Source: Endozoicomonas sp. G2_1 (GTDB taxonomy: Bacteria > Pseudomonadota > Gammaproteobacteria > Enterobacterales > Alteromonadaceae). From it: a DNA stretch of 64,000 nt. The DNA lies in NCBI RefSeq assembly GCF_017744155.1, contig NZ_JAGHQT010000004.1, forward strand, positions 124,001 through 188,000, given 5' to 3'. Under the pieces are notes generated by a model, which searched no databases, was not told the DNA's origin, and saw only the letters and a list, made by a program, of their open reading frames with translations. The translations under genes and the position numbers were made by a program. This document shows positions 35,663-44,783 of the stretch, one piece after another (within the stretch, counting starts at the first letter, position 1; every line of letters begins with the position of its first letter).

Positions 35663-35784
35663 AATATCTCCTAAAAGAAAGTAATGTTTTGTTAGTTCGT
35701 TTAAGTTGTGAAAATAATAGTGTGTAAAAACATGGCTGTGGGATACAATCGTCCAAACTTTGAATCAAATCGTCCAAAAGGGTT

Positions 35785-36615
35785 ATGGATCAACTTTCTC
35801 AGGTAATTGATCGCTTTGCGCTGCAAGCAGGTGTTTTCTATTCAGGCAAACTTTGTGGTTTATCTAGCTTTAATCAGGGCTCACTAATTGAAGGTCATTT
35901 GCATTTGTTGCGCCGAGGTAGTTTGTCTGTTATCGGGTTAGAGAAAGAAAAAATACGCCTTGATAAAGCGACCATTATCTTTGTGCCACGACCGCTTAAG
36001 CACAGTTTACTGGCGGATGAATCAGACGATGCCGAGTTGATTTGCGCCAATATCAAATACGGCACTGGTAGCTCAAACTTACTCGCCAACGCCTTGCCTG
36101 ATGTACTGATTTTACCGGTTGAACAATTACCGTTTTTGCAAACCAATGTTGATTGGCTATTAGATGAGGCGGATAAGCAGTTACAAGGCCGTCAAGCGAT
36201 TATGAACCGTTTGATGGAAGTGTTTATCATTAATATGCTGCGCTCATTGATTGATAACGGCAAGCTCGGCAGCAGCATGTTGGCAGGTTTAGTTCACCCT
36301 CAGCTTAAAAATGTCCTTCACCATATTCACAACGCGCCAGAGCAAGCTTGGTCGTTAGAAAAAATGGCTGAAATCGCGTTAATGTCCCGGTCTAAATTTG
36401 CCGAAGTGTTTAAAGAGGTGATAGGGCAAACACCGAACGACTATTTATTAGAGTGGCGAGTAAGTGTTGCTCAATCACTGCTACTAAAAGGTAAGAGTGT
36501 CAGTTTAGTGGCTAATAGCGTCGGTTATGAAACTGCTTCCGCGCTATCGAGAGTGTTTCGCAAAAAGCTCGAGTTATCACCTAAAGAGTGGTTAGAGCTA
36601 CAAGAACAAGGTTAG
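35785..36615 (+). CDS. AraC-family transcriptional regulator
   Basis: 276 residues with an N-terminal cupin-type ligand-binding domain (about 10-105, AraC_binding_2/cupin_6-like) and a C-terminal AraC double helix-turn-helix. MAEIALMSRSKFAEVFKEV is the first HTH and SLVANSVGYETASALSRVFRK the second. It is divergent from the YHS-thioredoxin-bufferin genes with a 122-base intergenic region, which makes it their probable regulator; the inducer cannot be read from sequence. A bidirectional terminator separates it from ahpF. Confidence 0.92.
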   Translation: MDQLSQVIDRFALQAGVFYSGKLCGLSSFNQGSLIEGHLHLLRRGSLSVIGLEKEKIRLDKATIIFVPRPLKHSLLADESDDAELICANIKYGTGSSNLLANALPDVLILPVEQLPFLQTNVDWLLDEADKQLQGRQAIMNRLMEVFIINMLRSLIDNGKLGSSMLAGLVHPQLKNVLHHIHNAPEQAWSLEKMAEIALMSRSKFAEVFKEVIGQTPNDYLLEWRVSVAQSLLLKGKSVSLVANSVGYETASALSRVFRKKLELSPKEWLELQEQG

Positions 36616-36630
36616 CAATGGCTAAAAGTT

Positions 36631-36666
36631 AAAAAGCCCGATAATCTCTCGATTATCGGGCTTTTT
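36631..36666. terminator. Bidirectional terminator between the araC-type gene and ahpF
   Basis: AAAAAGCCCGATAAT ... ATTATCGGGCTTTTT gives a 15-bp stem with A/T runs at both ends and a 6-base loop. It serves the plus-strand regulator and the minus-strand ahpF. Confidence 0.9.
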
Positions 36667-36696
36667 ACACTATAGCTTGTTGATTTTTACTATCAG

Positions 36697-38289
36697 CTAC
36701 GCCGCTTGTTCTTGTTTAGCATCAGCAATTTCGTCAACTTGGCGAATTAAGTAATCGAATGCACCTAAACTTGCCGTTGCCCCTGCGCCCATCGCAATAA
36801 TGATTTGTTTGTAAGCACTATCGGTAACATCTCCAGCGGCAAAGACACCAGGCATTGAGGTTTCACCGCGCTTGTTGGTAATAATCTCACCGCGATTGGT
36901 TAAATCAATAACGCCGTCAACCCATTCGCTGTTTGGCACTAGGCCGATTTGTACAAAGATACCTGCAAGCGCTAATGATTTAGTTTCATCAGTAGTGCGG
37001 TCGGTGTAAGTTAAACCAGTCACTTTGCTGCCGTCGCCAACCACTTCTGTGGTTGCTGCATTTTTAATAATGGTGATATTACCCATAGAGTTAGCTTTAT
37101 CTTGTAACACTTGGTCAGCGCGTAGCTTGCTGTCAAATTCAAGTACGGTGACGTGTTCGACAATACCTGCTAAGTCAATAGCGGCTTCAATACCTGAGTT
37201 ACCACCACCAATGACCGCAACTTTTTTACCTTTAAACAACGGGCCGTCACAGTGCGGGCAGTAAGCAACACCTGCGCCTTTGTATTGGTCTTCACCCGGC
37301 ACATTCATTTGTCTCCAACGGGCACCAGTTGCCAAAATAACACTTTTACTTTGCAAGTTAGCACCGCTGTCTAGTTCAACGTTAACCAGACCTTGTTTGT
37401 CTAGTTTCACCGCCGTTTGGCTGGTAATGATATCGACATCGTAATCGCGAACGTGCTCTTCAAGACTGGCGACTAGTTTCGGGCCTTCAGTTGCTTTAAC
37501 TGAAATAAAGTTTTCAATACCAACAGTATCGAGTACTTGGCCACCAAAGCGGTCGGCTACTAAACCGGTGCGGATGCCTTTACGGGCTGAGTAAATCGCT
37601 GCCGCTGCGCCTGCTGGGCCACCACCCACGATCAATACTTCATAAGGATCTTTTTCGTTAAGCGCCTGTACTTTTTGCTCGCTGGCTTGGCTGCCAGTTA
37701 GCTTGTCTAGTTTGGCTAAAATGTCGGTTAAGGTGACGCGGCCTTGGCTAAAGTTTTCACCGTTAAGGTAAGTACTTGGCACTGACATAATGTTGCGCTC
37801 TTTCACTTCTGCGTCAAATAGTGCACCGTCGATCATGGTGTGCTTAATATTTGGGTTGATTGCCGACATAATATTGAGCGCTTGAACCACGGTTGGGCAG
37901 CTTTGGCAGCTCAATGAAATATAGGTTTCAAACTCAAAGTTACCTTCAATAGCGGCAATTTGTGCGCGTTCTTCGTCAGAAACCTTAATTGGGTGGCCGC
38001 CGCTGTGCAAAAGTGCAAGCACTAGCGAAGTGAACTCGTGACCCAGCGGAATACCAGCGAAGACAATTTCGGTATTGTTAACAGAGCGCACGCTAAGTGA
38101 AGGGATGCGAGCATTTGCATCTGAATTAGTAGTAACTTTTACCAATGGCGAAAGGCCGGCAATTTGTTCCACTAAATGAGTTAATTCTTTTGATTTTGCG
38201 CTGTCATCTGCGGCTACCGCTAAGGTAATTTCAGAGCTGATGTTAGCCAAATAAGTTTTGAGTTGAGATAATAATTGTTCGTTTAACAT
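36697..38289 (-). CDS. ahpF: AhpF, alkyl hydroperoxide reductase flavoprotein
   Basis: AhpF passes electrons from NADH through FAD and two CxxC centres to AhpC. The 530 residues (E. coli 521) comprise an N-terminal tandem thioredoxin-like domain with CQSC near residue 129 and a C-terminal thioredoxin-reductase-like domain. That domain has the FAD motif [10 protein letters not shown], the redox pair CPHC in [11 protein letters not shown], and the NAD(P) motif [10 protein letters not shown]. It is 208 bases downstream of ahpC on the same strand. Confidence 0.97.
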   Translation of the reverse strand: MLNEQLLSQLKTYLANISSEITLAVAADDSAKSKELTHLVEQIAGLSPLVKVTTNSDANARIPSLSVRSVNNTEIVFAGIPLGHEFTSLVLALLHSGGHPIKVSDEERAQIAAIEGNFEFETYISLSCQSCPTVVQALNIMSAINPNIKHTMIDGALFDAEVKERNIMSVPSTYLNGENFSQGRVTLTDILAKLDKLTGSQASEQKVQALNEKDPYEVLIVGGGPAGAAAAIYSARKGIRTGLVADRFGGQVLDTVGIENFISVKATEGPKLVASLEEHVRDYDVDIITSQTAVKLDKQGLVNVELDSGANLQSKSVILATGARWRQMNVPGEDQYKGAGVAYCPHCDGPLFKGKKVAVIGGGNSGIEAAIDLAGIVEHVTVLEFDSKLRADQVLQDKANSMGNITIIKNAATTEVVGDGSKVTGLTYTDRTTDETKSLALAGIFVQIGLVPNSEWVDGVIDLTNRGEIITNKRGETSMPGVFAAGDVTDSAYKQIIIAMGAGATASLGAFDYLIRQVDEIADAKQEQAA

Positions 38290-38497
38290 AAGAAATTCCT
38301 AATAGCCGAGATTAATGTTTAATAAAAAAGTTTGATGGAAAATGGTTTGACCCAGACCCAGTACTAAAAAGTACGAGGTAAACAGGAGAAGATAAGGGCC
38401 AAACCACAAACTTTTACTTGTTTTACCTTGAGGTAAGGCGCGGATGATAGGCTGAGGACACTATCAACTCGCGACCTTGAACCAATCTAGCCTCGGC

Positions 38498-39067
38498 TTA
38501 GATTTTACCTACTAGGTCTAATGAAGGAGCTAATGTCTCTTCACCTGGTGTCCATGCTGCTGGACATACTTCACCGTCGTGGTCTGCAACGTATTGAGCA
38601 GCTTGGATTTTGCGAAGTAATTCAGCAGCTGAGCGGCCAATACCTAAGTCGTGTACTTCAGCAACTTTGATTTCACCTTCAGGGTTGATAACGAAAGTGC
38701 CGCGAAGTGCTACGCCTTCTTCTTCAATCATCACACCGAAGTTGCGAGAAATACGGCCTGTTGGGTCGCCAATCATAGGGAATTGGATTTTGCCAATAGT
38801 GTCAGACGTATCGTGCCATGCTTTGTGAGTGAAGTGCTTGTCAGTTGATACTGAGTAAACTTCAACGCCCATTTCTTGCAATTTAGCGTAGTGGTCAGCC
38901 ATGTCGCCTAATTCAGTAGGACAAACAAACGTGAAGTCAGCTGGGTAGAAAAATACAACAGACCACTTGCCTAGTAAGTCTTGATCAGTTACGTCGATGA
39001 AATCGCCGTTGTGGAATGCAGTTGCTTTGAACTCTTGTAACTTAGTGTTGATTAAAGATGTAGTCAT
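38498..39067 (-). CDS. ahpC: AhpC, 2-Cys peroxiredoxin
   Basis: AhpC reduces hydrogen peroxide, organic peroxides and peroxynitrite. The 189 residues (E. coli 187) hold the peroxidatic Cys in FTFVCPTEL and the resolving Cys in GEVCPAAW near the C terminus. It is the first gene of ahpC-ahpF and probably the major transcript start. Regulation by OxyR is usual for the family; no convincing four-element OxyR site was found upstream. Confidence 0.98.
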   Translation of the reverse strand: MTTSLINTKLQEFKATAFHNGDFIDVTDQDLLGKWSVVFFYPADFTFVCPTELGDMADHYAKLQEMGVEVYSVSTDKHFTHKAWHDTSDTIGKIQFPMIGDPTGRISRNFGVMIEEEGVALRGTFVINPEGEIKVAEVHDLGIGRSAAELLRKIQAAQYVADHDGEVCPAAWTPGEETLAPSLDLVGKI

Positions 39068-39154
39068 TTTATTTCTCCAATTTAAAATAATGTTTTCAGC
39101 TGTCTCAAATGACGTTGAAAAGTTGTTTTCTTGTTTACGGGAGAAATAATAGGT

Positions 39155-39186
39155 GATTTATTTGTATTGTTAAAATGGGATAAATC
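39155..39186. promoter_or_regulatory. Inverted repeat upstream of ahpC
   Basis: GATTTAT (39155-39161) and ATAAATC (39180-39186) flank an 18-base AT-rich spacer, about 90 bases upstream of the ahpC start. It may be a regulator site, but does not fit the OxyR ATAG-N7-CTAT pattern. Low confidence. Confidence 0.25.
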
Positions 39187-39277
39187 GATGGTTGTAATCT
39201 AAAAAATAGATTCAAAATTTTTGCTGTAGGTCTTTCAATTGAACACTACCAGTTTTACTACTGACAGCTATAAGCCA

Positions 39278-39916
39278 TTAAACATGATACCAAATCATAA
39301 AGAAGTGACAGGCAGCACCCGCTAAGACAAATAAGTGCCAAATTGCGTGGCTAAACGGCACTTTTTTCTGTATATAAAAGATTACCCCGAGGGCGTAAAT
39401 TGCGCCGCCAACGGCCAGTAACGTTAAGCCCGCTGTCGATAAATTGATATATAGCTGTTGAATAACCGCAATTGATAAAAAGCCCATACCCAAATAAGTG
39501 CTAACCGAAATAATTGGATATTTGCTGCCACACTTTATTTTAAAGGTGATACCAGCAATAGCGATTAACCAAATAACTGATAGCATAATATAGCCGACGG
39601 TACCTTCTAAGGTAATTAACATTAATGGTGTGTAAGTACCTGCTATCAATAAATATATTGCACAGTGGTCAAGTAACTTAAACAGTTGCTTCACTTTTTG
39701 GTTGACGATAGCGTGATAGAGCGTTGAAGCGAGAAACAGTAACACCAAACTCGCACCATAAATGGCAAAGCTTGTAATGCGCACCAAATCTTGGCTGGCA
39801 ATCGCCAAGCCGAGCAAGCAAATCAAACCTACCACACTTAAAATAGCACCAATGCCGTGACTGATGGCGTTAGCAAGTTCTTCGGCAGGGCTATATGCTG
39901 GTATTGTTGCACTCAT
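39278..39916 (-). CDS. Hemolysin III / TrhA (YqfA) family seven-helix membrane protein
   Basis: A 212-residue PAQR-superfamily inner-membrane protein with seven predicted membrane helices. The family's presumed metal-site residues are present: SHGIGA in helix 1, STLYHAI in helix 2-3, and HAIWHLFVLAGAACHFF near the C terminus. E. coli TrhA/YqfA has been linked to membrane energetics; hemolytic activity is not established for proteobacterial members. It is a single gene on the minus strand. Confidence 0.92.
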   Translation of the reverse strand: MSATIPAYSPAEELANAISHGIGAILSVVGLICLLGLAIASQDLVRITSFAIYGASLVLLFLASTLYHAIVNQKVKQLFKLLDHCAIYLLIAGTYTPLMLITLEGTVGYIMLSVIWLIAIAGITFKIKCGSKYPIISVSTYLGMGFLSIAVIQQLYINLSTAGLTLLAVGGAIYALGVIFYIQKKVPFSHAIWHLFVLAGAACHFFMIWYHV

Positions 39917-40085
39917 AAGTTATTCAATAGTTATTTCAGTAAACACCTGTACGCTGAAATATAACAGAGCTGATATTGGAATGATAGTGGTTAGACCACA
40001 AAGCCAAGACTATTCACGAAAATGTCATCTGCCTGTGAACTTTCTGTGAAGTTTGAAGGTGGTGTTTAGCCACTGTTTAATCATC

Positions 40086-40115
40086 AAAAAAATAGCCCGC
40101 TTAACGGCGGGCTAT
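40086..40115 (-). terminator. Rho-independent terminator of btuB
   Basis: ATAGCCCGC/GCGGGCTAT stem (40092-40115) with a 6-base loop, followed on the minus strand by seven T's (40086-40092), 31 bases after the btuB stop. Confidence 0.88.
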
Positions 40116-40146
40116 AAGTCTTGTTTTATTGATGAACTCGATAAGC

Positions 40147-41961
40147 TTAGAAACGGTAATCTACACCAAGTCTAAAGCCGCGACCATCGCTATTAAAGTT
40201 AGCATTTGATTGGTAGTTTTTATCACCTAAGTTACTGACCTTAGCATTAACACGCAAATCATCATTGACTTGGTAACTAGCGGTTAAGTTAAATAGGGTG
40301 TAAGCGCTTAAATCAGTTCTAAAGAAACCACTGGCGTTGCCGCCTTTGTGCTGAATGTCAGCGCCAAGGTTTAAACGATCAAAGCTGAAGTTAATTGCGT
40401 AGTTGGCGGTAAAATAAGGGCGATTGGTCAACTGCTGTTGGTTACTTTGGTCTTGGGCATCTACATGGCTCAAGGTTAAGCGGTGGTCTGCACCAAACAA
40501 TTGCGCTTCTGCCGTTAGCTCAATACCTTGAATTTCAACTTCGTTGATATTTACTGTGGTCGAAGTGCCATCGGCTGTGCTGCCTGAACCAATCAAATTG
40601 GTAAAATCAGTATTGTATAAGGTTACTTCAACACTGTAGTTTTGGCTGTTATAGCGAGTCAGTAATTCAGTATTTCTGGCGTGCTCAGAGACTAAATTAG
40701 GGTTGCCAATAAAGCCAAACTGAAGCGGAAAATAAAGTTCGTTAAACGATGGCGCTTTAAATGCTGTGCCGTGATTTAGCGCAACTAACCATTGTTGTGA
40801 CAATTGGTAGCCAGCTGATAAATTAAAAGTAGTCTCACTGTCAATATCAACGATTTCGTCGTGACGTACTGAGGCTTCTAACTTAACCTTGCCAAGCTGA
40901 TGACGACCGGTGGCAAAGGCGGCGTATGTTTCACGCGTACTCTCTTGAAACTCAGTCGTGCTATTGACTCGCTCACTTAAAAAATCAACGCCAAGCAGTA
41001 ATTCGGTATCTTGGCTAACGGCAAGTTGAGTTAACGCGTTAATTTGTTCACGCTTAGTTTCGAACAATGTTGGTGTTGCATTGTTGCCAAAGGTTTCGCC
41101 GTTATCGCGAGAATTAGCGTAGTTAATATCGAGTTGACCGTTTTCTAGTGAAAATTGGTTATTAAACAACAAACTGTGGTTGTTGTGATCACTTTCGTTG
41201 CCGCCAAATGAACTGTCGAACTGAGTATTACCGGTTTCAAACTGGCCACTGATGTTAAGTTGGTATGTTTCTGACAATTTGCTGCCACCCGCTAAGCTAA
41301 TGCCTCGGTGGTTGTAGCCATCGGCATCGGTTTCGCTGCCAGGTTGGACATCAAAGCCGTTAGCGCGTTCACTAGAAACAGTAAGCGTGTAATTGTGACT
41401 TTCGTTACCTAAACCGACTGTGGCATAAGCCTGTTGAAAGTTATCATGGCCAAGGGTCGCGCCAATTTGCGCTTCGCCATGACCTAACTGACGAGTGAAT
41501 ATTTGAATGACACCGCCAATGGCGTCGGCGCCCCATAAAGCAGCGCGCGGACCTTTGACTATTTCTACGCGATCAATCAGGTTAAGTGCAATCGCACTGA
41601 GATCTTTAGTGCCCAATGTTGCCGAACCAACGCGAACACCATTGACCAAAATTAATAGGTGATCGCTGTTACCACCACGGACAAAAAGTGAGGTTTGGTT
41701 GGCTCTACCACCTGAAACCGTGGTGCTAATGCCAGCAACACGGCTTAATAAGTCAGCGACAGACTCCGGCTGTATACGTTCAATATCAGCGCGGTCAAAT
41801 ACGTCAACCGAGGCTAAGACATCAAATTTTTCTTGAGTGGTTCTGCTGGCGGTAACGACAATGACATCGTCGACCTGTGTGTTTACACCGGTCGCTTCAG
41901 CGGCCGCGCCGAGTGAGAATAAGCTACTTGCCACAGCAAGAGAAAGAGCAGTTTTTTTCAT
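40147..41961 (-). CDS. btuB: BtuB, TonB-dependent vitamin B12 receptor
   Basis: An outer-membrane 22-strand barrel for cobalamin uptake. With ATG at 41961 it is 604 residues (E. coli 614). It has a signal peptide ending in AAA, the TonB box DDVIVVTASR (about 29-38), a plug domain (about 45-150, containing GGRANQTSLFVRGGNSDH), and a C-terminal beta strand ending in Phe (GFRLGVDYRF). A cobalamin riboswitch directly upstream confirms the substrate. The region around the start, AAACATGAAA, is complementary to the conserved segment of the sRNA-like units at 8902-9304. Confidence 0.95.
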   Translation of the reverse strand: MKKTALSLAVASSLFSLGAAAEATGVNTQVDDVIVVTASRTTQEKFDVLASVDVFDRADIERIQPESVADLLSRVAGISTTVSGGRANQTSLFVRGGNSDHLLILVNGVRVGSATLGTKDLSAIALNLIDRVEIVKGPRAALWGADAIGGVIQIFTRQLGHGEAQIGATLGHDNFQQAYATVGLGNESHNYTLTVSSERANGFDVQPGSETDADGYNHRGISLAGGSKLSETYQLNISGQFETGNTQFDSSFGGNESDHNNHSLLFNNQFSLENGQLDINYANSRDNGETFGNNATPTLFETKREQINALTQLAVSQDTELLLGVDFLSERVNSTTEFQESTRETYAAFATGRHQLGKVKLEASVRHDEIVDIDSETTFNLSAGYQLSQQWLVALNHGTAFKAPSFNELYFPLQFGFIGNPNLVSEHARNTELLTRYNSQNYSVEVTLYNTDFTNLIGSGSTADGTSTTVNINEVEIQGIELTAEAQLFGADHRLTLSHVDAQDQSNQQQLTNRPYFTANYAINFSFDRLNLGADIQHKGGNASGFFRTDLSAYTLFNLTASYQVNDDLRVNAKVSNLGDKNYQSNANFNSDGRGFRLGVDYRF

Positions 41962-42004
41962 GTTTAATCCAAATTGGTAAAGCACCCACCGTACTTTAGA
42001 GCAA

Positions 42005-42165
42005 GTTAATATCAGGCTGGTCTCCGGACTTTAAAGAGATCATGGTTATTGACCTCTATACTACCGTTGCGGGGGCAGTATCAGCTTTGCTCTGAAAAGA
42101 ACGCACTGATTTCCCTTTTAATTAGCACAAATTACTGAAAATGCGTGCTAACACCTGATACTCAA
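42005..42165 (-). promoter_or_regulatory. Cobalamin riboswitch controlling btuB
   Basis: In the minus-strand leader the conserved cobalamin elements appear in order: TATCAGGTG (P1 side), AAAGGGAAATCAGTGCG, the B12-box-like block GCTGATACTGCCCCCGCAAC and CCGGAGACCAGCCTGATA, which closes P1 with the first element. It ends about 45 bases before the btuB ATG, so sequestration of the ribosome site is likely. Edges are approximate. Confidence 0.92.
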
Positions 42166-42232
42166 AATATGTCAGTAATGTTTACTGACGGTTATTTAAT
42201 GGCTTGATAGTTTTGTGTTTATATCAAAAGTA

Positions 42233-43132
42233 TTAGCCATCGTTTTTTAGTGCTTGATAAAACCGACGACTGGCGTCGATTTGTTCACATAAATTTTCCA
42301 ACGCAATTAAACTGCGCAAAGTCATGCGATGCATAGCATCGGCATTGGGCTGAATAATCTGTTGCTGACTAACCGCGGGAATCAGTTGCCAATGTTGCCA
42401 ATCAAAGGCTTGACGGTCGCTTTGATTGGCGGATAAAGGTTGAATAATCACCTTTACATCGCGATTGAGTACTTGTTCAATATCGATTTGCGGATAGGGA
42501 CTAGCCGATTCAAAAAAGACATTGTTGGCTCGGCAAGTGGCTAAGTGCTGTTGCGGCCAACTATTCTTAGCTGCGGTGGTCAGTGGTCTTGACCACAATT
42601 CGTAAAACGCATTGATTAATGGCTTATCTTGATATTGTTTTTTTATGGCGGCGAGCTTTTGCTCAAAGCGCTTGGCTTGTTCAATAGCTTGCTGTTGGTT
42701 GCCAGTGAGTTTACCAAAACGGCGCATATCGTCAGCGATATCGGCAAAACTTGCTGGCTGAGAATATACAATAGTAAAGCCGAGCGCTTTTAAACGAGCC
42801 AAGTCGTCACTGGGGTTGCCACTTTGCCAAGCAATGATTAAATCTGGCTGTAGGGCAATCACTTGTTCGAGCTTAATTCGTGCGTAGTTGCCAACTCGCG
42901 GAATATCTTTGGCTGAGGCAGGGTAGTCGGCGTGATCTAGGGTGCCAATAATTTGCTCGCCAGCGCCAATGTCATATAGGGTTTCAACAATATGTGGAGC
43001 CAACGCGAGAATCTTGGGCTTAGGCGCCGAAAGAGCCGAGAGTGCCAATAGGGTTAAGCTCAAGGCTAACAATAGTTTGGTGATTGAGGGCTGGTTAAAT
43101 AGTCTTGCTTTGATCATTTTATTGCCATTCAT
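42233..43132 (-). CDS. btuF: BtuF-like periplasmic cobalamin-binding protein
   Basis: A helical-backbone (type III) substrate-binding protein of 299 residues that should deliver cobalamin to BtuCD. It has an N-terminal signal peptide (hydrophobic core LLLALSLTLLALSALSA) and the family core ILALAPHIVETLYDIGAGEQIIG with DYPASAKDIPRVG. The start is uncertain: ATG at 43132 or 43117, neither with a strong ribosome site. It is the last gene of btuD-btuC-cobO-btuF, 24 bases after cobO, and sits directly upstream of the btuB riboswitch. Confidence 0.9.
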   Translation of the reverse strand: MNGNKMIKARLFNQPSITKLLLALSLTLLALSALSAPKPKILALAPHIVETLYDIGAGEQIIGTLDHADYPASAKDIPRVGNYARIKLEQVIALQPDLIIAWQSGNPSDDLARLKALGFTIVYSQPASFADIADDMRRFGKLTGNQQQAIEQAKRFEQKLAAIKKQYQDKPLINAFYELWSRPLTTAAKNSWPQQHLATCRANNVFFESASPYPQIDIEQVLNRDVKVIIQPLSANQSDRQAFDWQHWQLIPAVSQQQIIQPNADAMHRMTLRSLIALENLCEQIDASRRFYQALKNDG

Positions 43133-43156
43133 TTTGCTGGTGCTAGTGGCTATTAC

Positions 43157-43765
43157 TTACCAGTCGATGCCTTGCTGCGCTTTAATACCATTGTCAAAAG
43201 CGTGTTTGATTGACTGTACTTCACTGACCGTATCAGCTAATTCAATCAAGGCGCGATGTGCCCCTCGACCTGTAACAACAACGTGTTGGTGAGCAGGGCG
43301 ATTTTTAATCGCGGCCAATACTTCGTCGAGATCTAAATATTTGTACGAGAGCATATAAGTGAGTTCGTCGAGTAACACTAGATCAATATTTTCGTCGCTA
43401 AGCAATGATTTACAGTGTTGCCAAACACTCTCGGCAGCGGCGATGTCTTGGCTGCGATCTTGGGTGTTCCAAGTAAAGCCGGTCGCCATGACGTGAAACT
43501 GGACACCAGCATTTTCCAACAAGTTGCGTTCGCCACAGGCCCAAGTACCTTTGATAAACTGAGCTACCGCCGCGTTTAAACCATGGCCCACCGCACGGGC
43601 AACCGTGCCAAAGCCCGAAGTTGATTTGCCTTTACCATTGCCGGTAATCACCAAAAGTAGGCCGCGCTCTTCGGTCGCAGCATCAATGCGAGCGTCAACT
43701 TTCTCTTTGACTTTTTGCATTCGAGTCTTGTGTTTTTGTTCTTTGTTGTCGTCTTTATCTGTCAT
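43157..43765 (-). CDS. cobO: CobO/BtuR cob(I)yrinic acid a,c-diamide adenosyltransferase
   Basis: This enzyme transfers the adenosyl group of ATP to Co(I) corrinoids, making the coenzyme form of imported B12. It has the P-loop GNGKGKSTSGFG, the segment VAQFIKGTWACGERN and LVLLDELTYML, all typical of CobA/CobO/BtuR. Length is 202 residues (E. coli BtuR 196). It lies in the riboswitch-headed btuD-btuC-cobO-btuF unit, 19 bases after btuC, coupling uptake with activation. Confidence 0.95.
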   Translation of the reverse strand: MTDKDDNKEQKHKTRMQKVKEKVDARIDAATEERGLLLVITGNGKGKSTSGFGTVARAVGHGLNAAVAQFIKGTWACGERNLLENAGVQFHVMATGFTWNTQDRSQDIAAAESVWQHCKSLLSDENIDLVLLDELTYMLSYKYLDLDEVLAAIKNRPAHQHVVVTGRGAHRALIELADTVSEVQSIKHAFDNGIKAQQGIDW

Positions 43766-43784
43766 CGTTATTTATCTCTTTTAT

Positions 43785-44783
43785 TTATTGGCGATTGCGC
43801 AGCATGACATACAAGAAAAAAATGCTGCCAATAGCGGAAGTAATTATACCCAAGGGAATTTCAACATCTCTAAGGAGTGAGCGAGCGGCAACATCAACCC
43901 AAATGAGAAAGCTACCGCCAATCAGTGCTGAGCCAAATATTAGCGGTAGCGTAGTGACGCCAACGAGTTGTCTGGCAATGTGGGGAATCATTAATCCGAC
44001 AAAGCCGACACCGCCGCAGTAGGCGACAATCGTTGCGGTTAAACCAGCACAGCTAGTTAGTAGTAGCAGCCTTAGTTTAGCGACATTGACGCCAAGGCTG
44101 GTGGCACTTTCATCACCGAGTAATAGGGCATCAATTTGTCGGTGTAATGCTACGATAATAATAATAACCGTTAGCAGCACGGCGCTAATGACATAAAAAT
44201 TAGTCATGGTCACTCGCCCTAAGCTACCCATAAGCCAGAACATAACGCGATTGGTAGCAAAGGGCTCACCAAGATATAAAAGAAACTGGCTGACCGATGA
44301 CAGCATAAAGGAAACCGCAACTCCGGTAAGTAATAGCTGTTCAACTCGGTTTAGCAGTTTGGCGATGGTCATAACTAAGGTTATTGCCAACATTGCACCT
44401 AAAAATGCCGCCATTGGTAGCGCGAGCGCTTGATTGAGGCCAAAAGTGTCTAAACTGGCAATAGTGGCGCCAAGACCGGCTCCGGAGACAATACCAAATA
44501 AGTAAGGATCAGCGAGTGGGTTACGAGTGGTATTTTGTAAAATAGCGCCGGCGATCGCTAAACCAATACCTGCGACTAAACCAACAAGTACTCTAGGCAG
44601 GCGAACTTGCCAAATGACGGTATCATTGAGCTGGTTAGCACAGGCGCTCGTCAGACATTGAACCAACTCTGACGGGCTGATATCAACTGCGCCAATAGTC
44701 AAGGCAAGTGCCACAGATGCGAGGGCAAGGGCAAGTAATAGTGTCCACTTAGAGGCAGAGGTTTGGAACTTAGCGACTGACAT
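43785..44783 (-). CDS. btuC: BtuC, cobalamin ABC transporter permease
   Basis: A FecCD-family inner-membrane permease of 332 residues (E. coli BtuC 326) with about ten membrane helices. Family segments include LPRVLVGLVAGIGLAIAGA, NPLADPYLFGIVSGAGLGA and GFVGLMIPHIAR. ATG at 44783 is used; it overlaps the btuD end (44770) by 14 bases, which implies coupling. A longer open frame extends upstream but lies inside btuD. The protein works with BtuD and BtuF. Confidence 0.94.
   Translation of the reverse strand: MSVAKFQTSASKWTLLLALALASVALALTIGAVDISPSELVQCLTSACANQLNDTVIWQVRLPRVLVGLVAGIGLAIAGAILQNTTRNPLADPYLFGIVSGAGLGATIASLDTFGLNQALALPMAAFLGAMLAITLVMTIAKLLNRVEQLLLTGVAVSFMLSSVSQFLLYLGEPFATNRVMFWLMGSLGRVTMTNFYVISAVLLTVIIIIVALHRQIDALLLGDESATSLGVNVAKLRLLLLTSCAGLTATIVAYCGGVGFVGLMIPHIARQLVGVTTLPLIFGSALIGGSFLIWVDVAARSLLRDVEIPLGIITSAIGSIFFLYVMLRNRQ

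Noticed and set aside
39068-39277. OxyR site upstream of ahpC
   Set aside because: No four-element ATAG-N7-CTAT pattern could be placed; only an AT-rich inverted repeat (GATTTAT/ATAAATC) is present.
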